A stretch of DNA of 64,000 nucleotides from Clostridiales bacterium. Its GTDB lineage: Bacteria > Bacillota > Clostridia > Christensenellales > CAG-138. The stretch spans positions 27,379 through 91,378 of the forward strand of contig SFCQ01000011.1 in NCBI GenBank assembly GCA_004558525.1, read 5' to 3'. The notes below the pieces were generated by a model. That model searched no databases and was not told the origin of the DNA. It worked only from the letters and a program-made list of their open reading frames with translations. Positions 8,915 through 15,684 of the stretch are shown here, one piece after another. Every line of letters starts with the position of its first letter. The stretch's first letter is position 1. The position numbers and the translations under genes were made by a program.

Positions 8915-9811
8915 ATGAGCACACAACTTGAACTCACAAGATTGCAGACGGCGCGAAACAAAATACGCACATGGCTGGTTACGGTAGGCCTTGCGACCAG
9001 CACTGACAAATTAGATGTATTGGCTACGGCTATAGACGGCATAACCAATCAGGGCGCGGTAGACGCGAACGTGCAGGAGGGAGAAACGTACACCATACCG
9101 AAAGGGTATCATAACGGATCCGGCACGGTAAAGGGCGTTGCCGGCGGCGGCAACTATAATCTTCAGAGCAAAACCGTAACGCCGACCAAATCGCAGCAGA
9201 ATGTTGCTCCCGACCAGGGCTACTATGGATTATCAGCGGTTACGGTAAACGCTATTCCCGAAGCGTATCAGGACACCTCCAGTGTAACAGCAGGGGCGGG
9301 TGACGTAAGAGCCAATAAAATAATCGTTACAGCCGAGGGCGAGCAGGTAGCCGGTACGCTGGCCGATAATGGCAGCGTGAATAAAACGCTTGACGCCGCC
9401 ACCGGCAATCAGGAATATACCATCCCCTCCGGCATACACAGCGGCAGCGGCAAGGTAAAGATTGTGCTGGAGGAAAAGGCGGCTACTCCTGCGGCGGAAG
9501 CGCAGGATATAACGCCGTCCACCGGCAAGGTGCTTGGCAAAGTGACCGTGGCGGCTATTCCGGAGAAATATGCCGACACCTCTGACAGCACCGGCACGGC
9601 GGCAGACATACTTGACGGCAAGATAGTATATGGTTATGACAGCACCGGCAAAAAGGCTAAAAAGCTTACCGGCACGATGGCAAATAACGGCGCAATAGCA
9701 GCGACAATCGATGGGCTCACCGTCACGTCATACGAAGTGCCGGCGGGTTATACATCGGGCGGCACGGTCAGCCTGACCGACGCCATTGAGACCGCCCTCG
9801 CCGCAATCTGA
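8915..9811 (+). CDS. Repetitive phage tail fibre protein
   Basis: 298 residues behind AAGGGAGG. The N-terminal ~45 residues are a short helical anchor (ELTRLQTARNKIRTWLVTVGLATSTDKLDVLATAIDGI) shared in outline with the next gene. The rest is built from repeated units: IPKGYHNGSGTV / IPSGIHSGSGKV / VPAGYTSGGTV and VNAIPEAYQDTS / VAAIPEKYADTS, with 'KII…GEQVAGTLADNG' / 'KIVYGYDSTGKKAKKLTGTMANNG' in between. Such repeat fibres are frequent in Clostridia phages. It is presumably a structural spacer or receptor-binding fibre. Confidence 0.6.
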   Translation: MSTQLELTRLQTARNKIRTWLVTVGLATSTDKLDVLATAIDGITNQGAVDANVQEGETYTIPKGYHNGSGTVKGVAGGGNYNLQSKTVTPTKSQQNVAPDQGYYGLSAVTVNAIPEAYQDTSSVTAGAGDVRANKIIVTAEGEQVAGTLADNGSVNKTLDAATGNQEYTIPSGIHSGSGKVKIVLEEKAATPAAEAQDITPSTGKVLGKVTVAAIPEKYADTSDSTGTAADILDGKIVYGYDSTGKKAKKLTGTMANNGAIAATIDGLTVTSYEVPAGYTSGGTVSLTDAIETALAAI

Positions 9812-9821
9812 GGAGGCCGCC

Positions 9822-10316
9822 ATGAGTATCCAGAGCGAGATCGACCGAATCGCGGGCGCAAAGACCACCCTCGGCAATTACCTACAGCAGAACGGCGTCG
9901 CCGTCCCGTCCGGAGCGACGCTGGACGAAATGGCGCTGCAGCTCGCCGACGTCATCGAGAAGCAGAACAAGATCACGGCAAGGGGCATCCTGAAGGGTGA
10001 CGGCGCGGGAGGCGTCAGCGCCGCGGTTGCCGGCACGGATTACCAAGCCCCAGCCGCAAAAGCTACCGCCCTACCTACAAGCGGCACGGCCTTAACGGCG
10101 AACACGCTTTATAATGTATCCGCCACCGTTGGTACATATTCATTCACGGCACCTGCCACGGGTTGGGCACACGGCATTTTCATCACCGGCACAACGCCTA
10201 ATATAACATTCACAGGCAAAATCATTGGCAAGCTACCCGACTTTGCGGCGAATAAGGCCTACGAATTTGATGTATTTGATGGTGTGTGGGTAGTACAGGA
10301 GGTTGTGAGTGCATGA
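9822..10316 (+). CDS. Small tail fibre-like protein with a foreign-looking 5' part
   Basis: The start is ATG 9822 with GAGGAGG at 9810-9816. 164 residues. The N-terminal helix (SIQSEIDRIAGAKTTLGNYLQQNGV…LDEMALQLADVIEK) parallels the anchor of the upstream fibre. 'ILKGDGAGGVSAAVAGTDY' is a fibre motif, followed by a beta domain. The first ~190 bases use ATC for every isoleucine and GTC/CTC freely, whereas neighbours use ATA; this points to recent recombination (see findings). Confidence 0.55.
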   Translation: MSIQSEIDRIAGAKTTLGNYLQQNGVAVPSGATLDEMALQLADVIEKQNKITARGILKGDGAGGVSAAVAGTDYQAPAAKATALPTSGTALTANTLYNVSATVGTYSFTAPATGWAHGIFITGTTPNITFTGKIIGKLPDFAANKAYEFDVFDGVWVVQEVVSA

Positions 10317-11755
10317 TAGAATTTATTTCGCAACTGCCCACAGAGTATCAGGAAGTTGAATATATTCAAAGCAGTGGAACACAATATATTGATACCGGGT
10401 TTGTGGTTAATAAGTCCGATAGCTATGTGTTAGAAATAGATGGATTGTTTCCTTCTCAGGCGCAAGCGTATCAGGGCTGCAACGGTTATATGCAGTTTTT
10501 TGTTAGCAGCAAATACGGCATAAACAACGAAAGTTCCATTTCTGTTGGTAATCGTGATACCGTGCGTATATCATATGCCAATCAAACCGCAACACTAACT
10601 GTTAATGGCTCTCAGGCCGAAAGCAAATCATGGGCGTCTTATAGCGGTGCAAATGTAAAGTTGGGTGTACTACGCCTGGGAGACACAAATAACGGTTGGT
10701 TTAGTGGTGGCGCGGCATCTGGCACGATATATGGCTATAAGGTGTGGAAGGACGAAGTATTGGTATCGGATTGTATTCCGTGCTACCGAAAATCAGACAA
10801 TATAGTAGGACTGTACGATCTTGTAAATGGTGTGTTTTATACTAATGCAGGTACGGGTAATTTTGCAAAAGGCAAAAATTCTAATTCACACAGTGATGTG
10901 GTCATTACGCCCGGTGGTGTTATTCTGATGCAGTACGCACTACGGCGTAGAATGATGATGGCTGCTATGGCCTCCATCGACATCTCCGCCCTCTCCATCA
11001 CCTACACCGGCGCCTACACTGATTACGGCATGGTAACGATGTCAGACGGCGCACGATACCGCCTTTTGGCGTTTACGTCCAGCGGCACATTAAGCATAGA
11101 GCAGCCTGTCAACTGCGAGGTGTGCGTTGTTGGTGGCGGGGCGAATGGTGGCAGCACCGACGGGTATGGCTCAGACGGCGGCGTTGGGGGCGCGGGCGCG
11201 TATCTGAAAAACCAATCTGTTTCTGCATATAACGGCGGTTCTGTGGTTGTTGGTGCAGGGCAAGGCGTATCTTCTATTGCTGATGTGTCTGTCAATGCCG
11301 TGTCCGGCCGAAATGGCGGTACTGGAGCAGGTGGTTATGTCGCCGGAACAGGCGATGGCATATCTAAATATCCGTTTGAGGATACGGGCTATTCACTGTG
11401 GGCTGGCAAGCCTCATTGCGGAGGCGGTGGTGGCGGCGGCACGTACTATAAAAAGGACCCTAGCCGGTATGATTCAAAAAAAGGCGGCGATGGTGGCACA
11501 AATGGTGGGAATGGCGGCATCGATACTAACAATAACAGTTCCCCCGGCGGTAGTGGCGGTGCTTATGGCGGCGGTTCTGGCGGTAATGGTGACACACATC
11601 TCAGTGAACAAGGTGCCGGCAAAAGCGCAGCTTACTATGGTTCTGGCGGCGGTGGAGCGGGGCAGTACAACACAACTTCCCATTATAGTTTTACAGGCGG
11701 CAGCGGCTATCAAGGCATAGTTTACATGCGCATACCCGAAGAGCAGGCGGCATAA
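10313..11755 (+). CDS. Phage adhesin: lectin-like domain plus glycine-rich tip
   Basis: Starts at ATG 10313 in an ATGA overlap with the previous stop. 480 residues. Residues 5-190 form a concanavalin A-like/LamG-type sandwich that begins with 'LPTEYQEVEYIQSSGTQYIDTGF', a motif common in Firmicutes phage and surface proteins. Residues 240-475 have the 'FTSSGTLSI…CEVCVVGGGANGG' start and repeated poly-glycine runs (GGAGAYL, GGGGGGGTYY, GGSGGAYGGGSGGNG) of glycine-rich receptor-binding tips. Probably the main host-recognition protein of the phage. Confidence 0.62.
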   Translation: MIEFISQLPTEYQEVEYIQSSGTQYIDTGFVVNKSDSYVLEIDGLFPSQAQAYQGCNGYMQFFVSSKYGINNESSISVGNRDTVRISYANQTATLTVNGSQAESKSWASYSGANVKLGVLRLGDTNNGWFSGGAASGTIYGYKVWKDEVLVSDCIPCYRKSDNIVGLYDLVNGVFYTNAGTGNFAKGKNSNSHSDVVITPGGVILMQYALRRRMMMAAMASIDISALSITYTGAYTDYGMVTMSDGARYRLLAFTSSGTLSIEQPVNCEVCVVGGGANGGSTDGYGSDGGVGGAGAYLKNQSVSAYNGGSVVVGAGQGVSSIADVSVNAVSGRNGGTGAGGYVAGTGDGISKYPFEDTGYSLWAGKPHCGGGGGGGTYYKKDPSRYDSKKGGDGGTNGGNGGIDTNNNSSPGGSGGAYGGGSGGNGDTHLSEQGAGKSAAYYGSGGGGAGQYNTTSHYSFTGGSGYQGIVYMRIPEEQAA

Positions 11756-11765
11756 GGAGGAGAAA

Positions 11766-12053
11766 ATGAAATACGCAGTAGTTAAGAGCGACATGGTAGA
11801 AAACGTGCTTGTCGCAAGCCCAGAGCAAAAGGAAGAGCTTGAGCAGGCGTTGGGCGCGGAGCTTGTGGACGCTACGCCATACGGCTTGCAAATAGGCGAT
11901 ATGCGCGTGAATGGCGCATGGACGCGCAATCAGGACGGCGAACAGATAACGCTTGACGAAAACGCGACATATGATGAGCTTGTGGCGCACATAGCGGAGC
12001 TTGAAGCGATACTTAAGGGTAAGGAGGCTGATACAAATGCTGCCGAGGAATGA
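11766..12053 (+). CDS. Small phage protein of unknown function
   Basis: 95 residues behind AAGGAGG. It opens 'MKYAVVKSDMVENVLVASPEQKEELEQALGAELVD', then 'GDMRVNGAWTRNQDGEQI', then a C-terminal helix 'YDELVAHIAELEAILKGKEA'. Proteins with this layout lie next to fibre genes in many Clostridia prophages and may assist fibre folding or assembly. I do not recognise a named family. It overlaps the start of the next gene. Confidence 0.6.
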   Translation: MKYAVVKSDMVENVLVASPEQKEELEQALGAELVDATPYGLQIGDMRVNGAWTRNQDGEQITLDENATYDELVAHIAELEAILKGKEADTNAAEE

Positions 12054-12501
12054 ACTGGAAGTTAATCTGGCAGCCGCCCGAGCATGGCGCATGAACGAGA
12101 ACCGCAAGCTTTCAGACCTTGCGGCGGCAGGAGCCGCGCAGATAGGCAAAGCCGAGCCGGTGGCCGAGGCTGGGCTGTTTGCGGCGGCATTGGACCCGTG
12201 GCAGGCCGGAACGAGCTATGCAAAGGGCGCGGCATTCGTTCACAACGGCGCGGTGTATTTTGCGCGGCAGGCGGTAGTATCCGCCGAGCATCAGCAGCCG
12301 GACAGCGCAGGCATGGAGGCCATTTACGGCGTTCGTCCTATCCCTGACGATGATGGCGTGTACCCCTATGTATACAACATGGCGGCTGTGGCCGGGATGC
12401 GCGTCCGTGAAAACGGCGAAACATATGTCTGTACGCGGGATATAGACCCGCTGCTCTATCCGCCCTCACAGGTGGCGGCACATTTTAGCAAGGAAGAATA
12501 A
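12037..12501 (+). CDS. Phage protein with carbohydrate-binding-like module
   Basis: The start is ATG 12037, with AAGGAGG at 12021-12027; it lies 17 bases inside the end of the preceding gene. 154 residues. 'DPWQAGTSYAKGAAFVHNGAVYFARQAVVSAEHQQPDS' has the W-x-x-x-x-x-Y-x-x-G-x-x-V-x-x-x-G-x-x-Y pattern of chitin-binding type-3/CBM5-12 modules, and a second, weaker W/Y-rich segment follows. It may bind cell-wall or surface sugar. Located between fibre genes and the endolysin. Confidence 0.55.
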   Translation: MLPRNELEVNLAAARAWRMNENRKLSDLAAAGAAQIGKAEPVAEAGLFAAALDPWQAGTSYAKGAAFVHNGAVYFARQAVVSAEHQQPDSAGMEAIYGVRPIPDDDGVYPYVYNMAAVAGMRVRENGETYVCTRDIDPLLYPPSQVAAHFSKEE

Positions 12502-12516
12502 AGTAAAGGAGAGCGT

Positions 12517-14043
12517 ATGAAAAAACCTTATTTAGGCTGTATCCCGTCCCTCGCTGACCCGAGGGACTATTCATTATCCGTAGTTGCGGACGTGGAATAC
12601 CCTGCAAAGTTTAATGTAACCGACGTGCCTATATACGATCAGGGCAATATAGGGCGGTGCGTAATGGAGGCGCTTAGGAGCGCACCCCACGCCGCTACGG
12701 GCGTAGAACCGGGCGCAACGTTTGGATATGGCTACTGGCGCAGCCATTCCAGAACGGGCATGATTATAGACGAGGCGTGTAACGGCTTTGTCCGTGACGG
12801 TATACCGCCCCGCAGCGTTGACAGCGCAGACCTTGAAATGCCTGAAGCTAAGTACTATGCCGAAAATCATAAAGAGCGCCTGCTTAAAGCCGCAGAGCCG
12901 TATAAAGGCTGGCAGTGGGCGCGTGCCAACAGCATAAACGAAATCAAAGCCGTGCTGTGGAACAGCCGACACAATCCCGGCTCGCGCTGTATCGTTGGCC
13001 TGCCGTATGTCAGGATACATAACGGCAGATGGATGGTGGACGGCCCGGCAGACGGGCATCACGCTATGGCCATTGTCGGCTGGGACGATGAAAAGACGAG
13101 CATGGACGGCGTAAAGGGCGGCTTTATTCTGCGCAACTCTTGGGGTACTAAGGGAAGCCTTAGCATACCAGAGGGCGGCTATCTCTGGTGCGCATATGAT
13201 GATATCCTGTGCGAGCGCTCTGTCTATGCCTTGATTCCTCCGGCTAAAGCAGAGCCAAAGCCCGAGCCTGCTCCCACTCCCGAGCCTGCGCCCGCACCCA
13301 AGGATGACGATGTGGTAGTTGTGCGCACGCTTCGCCTTACAAGCCCGTACATGCGCGGTGATGATGTTAAGCACGCGCAGGAAAGGCTTATTGCACACGG
13401 ATACAGTATCGCCGCTGACGGCGTTTTCGGCCCTGCCACATATAAGGCCGTGCGCGAGTTTCAGGCGGCGAAGAAACTGACGATTGACGGCATAGTGGGC
13501 AAAAACACTTTGGCCGAATTGGACAGGGAGCCTACTGTCGTTCCTCCTGCACCTGATGTGGATAAGGAACTGCAAGCCGACTTTATGGCGTACCTGTATG
13601 CACAGCTTGGCAACATCTACTGCTGGGGCGGCAACGGAGAAGCCGCAAGCGACTCCCTGATAGACATTATGGAGAACAGCAGCGGCAATAAGCGCAGGGC
13701 CAAGGCGTTTCTTTCTAAGCAGAAGAAGGCTGGCGTACAGAACGTCAAAATGTACGACTGCTCCGGCTTAATATCCCGTTGGCTACAGGATCACGGGCTT
13801 GCCAAGGCCAAGCGCAACTGTGACCATCTTTGGGCGATGTGCAAGGCAATAGCCAAGTCTGAGCTTCAGCCCTGCGACCTGCTGTTCCGTGGTTCAGGCG
13901 ATAAAAAAACGCATGTCGGCGTATATATGGGCAACGGCATGGTCATCGAGGCAAGAGGGAGAGATTATGGCGTGGTGATCAGGCCCATAGATGCAACGAA
14001 GGGTTATTGGCAGTATTTCGGGCGCATGATGGAGTTACAATAA
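12517..14043 (+). CDS. Phage endolysin: papain-like + PG-binding + NlpC/P60 domains
   Basis: 508 residues, three domains. Residues 25-240 are a papain-like (C1A) cysteine peptidase: YDQGNIGRCV with C48, 'DGHHAMAIVGWDD' with H182, 'ILRNSWGT' with N207. A Pro/Glu/Lys linker (242-263) follows. Residues 270-336 are a PG_binding_1 domain (RGDDVKHAQERLIAHGY…DGVFGPATYKAVREFQ). Residues 350-508 are an NlpC/P60 peptidase: YDCSGL with C415, THVGVYMGNG with H466, E478 as likely third polar residue. No signal peptide, so release would need the holin genes that follow. Two peptidase domains in one endolysin is unusual. Confidence 0.82.
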   Translation: MKKPYLGCIPSLADPRDYSLSVVADVEYPAKFNVTDVPIYDQGNIGRCVMEALRSAPHAATGVEPGATFGYGYWRSHSRTGMIIDEACNGFVRDGIPPRSVDSADLEMPEAKYYAENHKERLLKAAEPYKGWQWARANSINEIKAVLWNSRHNPGSRCIVGLPYVRIHNGRWMVDGPADGHHAMAIVGWDDEKTSMDGVKGGFILRNSWGTKGSLSIPEGGYLWCAYDDILCERSVYALIPPAKAEPKPEPAPTPEPAPAPKDDDVVVVRTLRLTSPYMRGDDVKHAQERLIAHGYSIAADGVFGPATYKAVREFQAAKKLTIDGIVGKNTLAELDREPTVVPPAPDVDKELQADFMAYLYAQLGNIYCWGGNGEAASDSLIDIMENSSGNKRRAKAFLSKQKKAGVQNVKMYDCSGLISRWLQDHGLAKAKRNCDHLWAMCKAIAKSELQPCDLLFRGSGDKKTHVGVYMGNGMVIEARGRDYGVVIRPIDATKGYWQYFGRMMELQ

Positions 14044-14081
14044 CATATGCTGCAATCACATATGATATATAGGGAGGTCAT

Positions 14082-14321
14082 ATGACGGAGTCTATAATAG
14101 TGGCGCTGATAAGCGCGATAAGCATGATATTACAGGCGTTTATACTGCATAAGCAGCACCGCGTTGAAAAGCAGCAGGCTGACATGCAGGAGCGCACCGA
14201 GATAATTCTTGAGGGAGTGGAAGCGAGCCTGATAGGCGTGAAGCAGCTCGGCGCGAACGGACGAGTTACGGAGAGCTTGCACAAGCTTGAAGCATATAAA
14301 AACAAAAAAGCGGCACAATGA
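14082..14321 (+). CDS. Small membrane protein with coiled coil (holin accessory-like)
   Basis: 79 residues behind GGGAGG. One N-terminal membrane helix (IIVALISAISMILQAFIL) is followed by a charged coiled coil (KQHRVEKQQADMQERTEIILEGVEASL). Layout and position right after the endolysin resemble XhlA/BhlA-type lysis accessory proteins, but orientation is reversed relative to XhlA (membrane helix first). Lysis role is inferred. Confidence 0.5.
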   Translation: MTESIIVALISAISMILQAFILHKQHRVEKQQADMQERTEIILEGVEASLIGVKQLGANGRVTESLHKLEAYKNKKAAQ

Positions 14322-14333
14322 AAGGAGACAAAT

Positions 14334-14612
14334 ATGAACGAGTTTTTTACATGGACTACCCTTGCTACATATGCGGGGGCTACGGCGGCGGTAGGGCTGA
14401 TAACTCAGCTCTTTAAGGGCGTGGGATTTATAGACCGCATGCCCACGCGGATATTCAGCTATATAGTATCGCTTGTGGTACTGCTGGCCGCGACCTTTTT
14501 CACCGGCGGCCTTACGCTTGAATCCGGCGTTCTCTGCGTCGTAAACGCCGTAGTGGTCAGCCTGGCATCCAACGGCGCCTTTGATGCGGTGACAGCAAAA
14601 AAGAGTAAGTGA
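14334..14612 (+). CDS. Putative phage holin
   Basis: 92 residues behind AAAGGAG. Three hydrophobic segments (WTTLATYAGATAAVGLITQLF; IFSYIVSLVVLLAATFF; SGVLCVVNAVVVSLASNGAF) and a short lysine-rich tail (TAKKSK). Size, topology and place at the end of the lysis cassette fit a holin. It is the last prophage gene before the attachment site. Confidence 0.65.
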   Translation: MNEFFTWTTLATYAGATAAVGLITQLFKGVGFIDRMPTRIFSYIVSLVVLLAATFFTGGLTLESGVLCVVNAVVVSLASNGAFDAVTAKKSK

Positions 14613-14659
14613 AGAAGCAGTAACTGTAAAAGATATCTTGGACATGTATAAGGTGCAAT

Positions 14660-14681
14660 ATCACACGAAACATCACACGAA
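14660..14681 (+). repeat. Two 10-bp direct repeats near prophage end
   Basis: ATCACACGAA occurs at 14660-14669 and again at 14672-14681, a period of 12 bp, about 35 bp before the RNA-gene core. Short direct repeats next to a prophage end often are arm-type sites for the integrase or excisionase. No experimental support here. Confidence 0.45.
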
Positions 14682-14715
14682 TAATAATCTATCCAGATAT
14701 TTAGCTATGTTGCTT

Positions 14716-14742
14716 GGGGTTCGAGTCCCCTTATCTCCACCA
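14716..14742 (+). other. Prophage attachment site: 3' end of tmRNA (or tRNA-Ala)
   Basis: GGGGTTCGAGTCCCC forms a T-arm, followed by TTATCTCCACCA, i.e. the 3' acceptor strand, discriminator A and encoded CCA. The U at acceptor position 70 with A73 is the alanine identity shared by tmRNA and tRNA-Ala. No 5' half is present upstream; the sequence before it is prophage. So this is the duplicated 3' fragment left by site-specific integration, with the intact gene expected at the other prophage end. tmRNA is favoured because a terminator follows at once, but tRNA-Ala cannot be excluded. Confidence 0.75.
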
Positions 14743-14745
14743 CGG

Positions 14746-14784
14746 GTCCACCATAATTTTCGATAGAATTACGGTGGACTTTTT
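14746..14784 (+). terminator. Intrinsic terminator of the RNA gene
   Basis: A 13-bp stem (14746-14758 with 14767-14779, one mismatch) starting GTCCACC, 8-nt loop, then TTTTT. It begins 3 nt after the CCA end, as expected for a tmRNA/tRNA gene terminator. Confidence 0.85.
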
Positions 14785-14826
14785 CTATACAGGATTTAGA
14801 CATTTTTTTGAATGGGGGTGTGCTTT

Positions 14827-15279
14827 ATGAGTCGCACCGAGATTGTCACAATAACCAATATGTGCATGATATGCGATGGGGATAAAGTGCTGGTGCAGAA
14901 TAAGGTCAATTGCGATTGGGCCGGGATCACCTTTCCCGGAGGCCATGTGGAGAAGGGAGAATCTTTTACGGACGCCGTGATACGGGAGGTATTGGAGGAA
15001 ACCGGACTGAAAATATCTTCTCCGCAGCTATGCGGCGTTAAGGACTGGTCGAATGAAGACGGCTCAAGATATATGGTCTTGCTATATAGAACGAACAAAT
15101 TCGAAGGAAACCTGACCTCATCGGAGGAGGGCGAGGTATATTGGCTTTCTCTGGAGGAAATGGCGCGCTTGCGCCTGGCGGACGGAATGGATAAAATGCT
15201 TACGGTCTTTCTGAATGAAGATATCAGCGAGCTTTTCTTTTATAAGCAAAAGGGCGAATGGAAATCGCTTCTAAAGTGA
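14827..15279 (+). CDS. Nudix hydrolase (8-oxo-dGTP diphosphatase-like)
   Basis: The start ATG 14827 has a GGGGG ribosome site 8 nt upstream. 150 residues. The Nudix box is complete: GGHVEKGESFTDAVIREVLEETGL (G-x5-E-x7-R-E-x2-E-E-x-G-L), near residues 35-58. Family members hydrolyse nucleoside diphosphates linked to a moiety X, often oxidised dGTP (MutT/YvcI-like). First host gene after the prophage. The true substrate cannot be read from sequence. Its own 3' end (AAGGGCG … CGCCCTTTT) can fold into a weak terminator. Confidence 0.85.
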   Translation: MSRTEIVTITNMCMICDGDKVLVQNKVNCDWAGITFPGGHVEKGESFTDAVIREVLEETGLKISSPQLCGVKDWSNEDGSRYMVLLYRTNKFEGNLTSSEEGEVYWLSLEEMARLRLADGMDKMLTVFLNEDISELFFYKQKGEWKSLLK

Positions 15280-15383
15280 GCTCGCCGCCCTTTTGTTAAG
15301 CCGGCGATGCGGCGATGCTCATGCTTAGCGCTGCCACAGGCATTATTGTTGATTGAACCATCTACATACCCGCGTTTTGACCG

Positions 15384-15412
15384 TTTACAACAAAGCGGCG
15401 CTTTGATATAAT
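15384..15412 (+). promoter_or_regulatory. Sigma-A type promoter for the riboswitch-oadB unit
   Basis: TTTACA at 15384-15389, 17-bp spacer, TATAAT at 15407-15412. Transcription would start near 15419, right at the 5' edge of the yybP-ykoY aptamer. Confidence 0.75.
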
Positions 15413-15420
15413 ACTTACGC

Positions 15421-15520
15421 ATAGCAAAGGGGAGTAACCTGCCCGAGGAAACAAGGGCGGTTGAAGCGTCATCACGGTCTATGACCCGCTTCGCCTTGAT
15501 TGGTGAGACTTTTGCCGCTT
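15421..15520 (+). ncRNA. yybP-ykoY (Mn2+) riboswitch aptamer
   Basis: The 5' box 'GCAAAGGGGAGTAAC' (15424-15438), the internal 'GCGTCATCACGGTC', and the 3' box 'TTGGTGAGACTTTTGCC' are the conserved elements of the yybP-ykoY RNA. P1 is formed by GCAAAG… and …CTTTTGC. Known members bind Mn2+ and usually turn on exporters such as TerC- or P-type pumps. Here it precedes a Na+-pump decarboxylase beta subunit, a less familiar target. The identification rests on motif matching by eye. Confidence 0.82.
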
Positions 15521-15572
15521 GTTGGCGTGTGTATGGGCACATCGACTGTTGGAAAGCGGGCAAGAGTCTTTT
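15507..15572 (+). terminator. Riboswitch expression-platform terminator
   Basis: GACTTTTGCCGCTT (15507-15520), which is the 3' strand of aptamer stem P1, is complementary to AAGCGGGCAAGAGTC (15554-15568, one bulge and one G-U), followed by TTTTTAT. P1 and the terminator are therefore mutually exclusive. Ligand-stabilised P1 would prevent termination, the ON logic described for Mn2+ riboswitches of this class. Confidence 0.72.
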
Positions 15573-15659
15573 TATGTATTAAAAAGCTTGCTTTGCAAGT
15601 GTTAGTCACTATGAAAAGCGGGCAAGAGCCTTTTTATGTGTAAGAAAGCTTGCTTTGCA
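15552..15659 (+). repeat. Duplicated terminator arm and leader segment
   Basis: The ~46-bp segment starting GAAAGCGGGCAAGAGTCTTTTTATG (15552-15597) recurs at 15613-15659 with few changes and a 15-bp spacer. Each copy carries the terminator 3' arm, its T-run and an AAGCTTGCTTTGCA segment. Thus two alternative terminator arms follow one aptamer. Confidence 0.8.
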
Positions 15660-15684
15660 CAGAATATTAAGGGAGGATACTGCA

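Noticed and set aside
14613..14715. A complete tmRNA gene before the 3' fragment
   Set aside because: No 5' acceptor strand, tag-peptide frame or D-loop-like part is found; only the 3' end is present.
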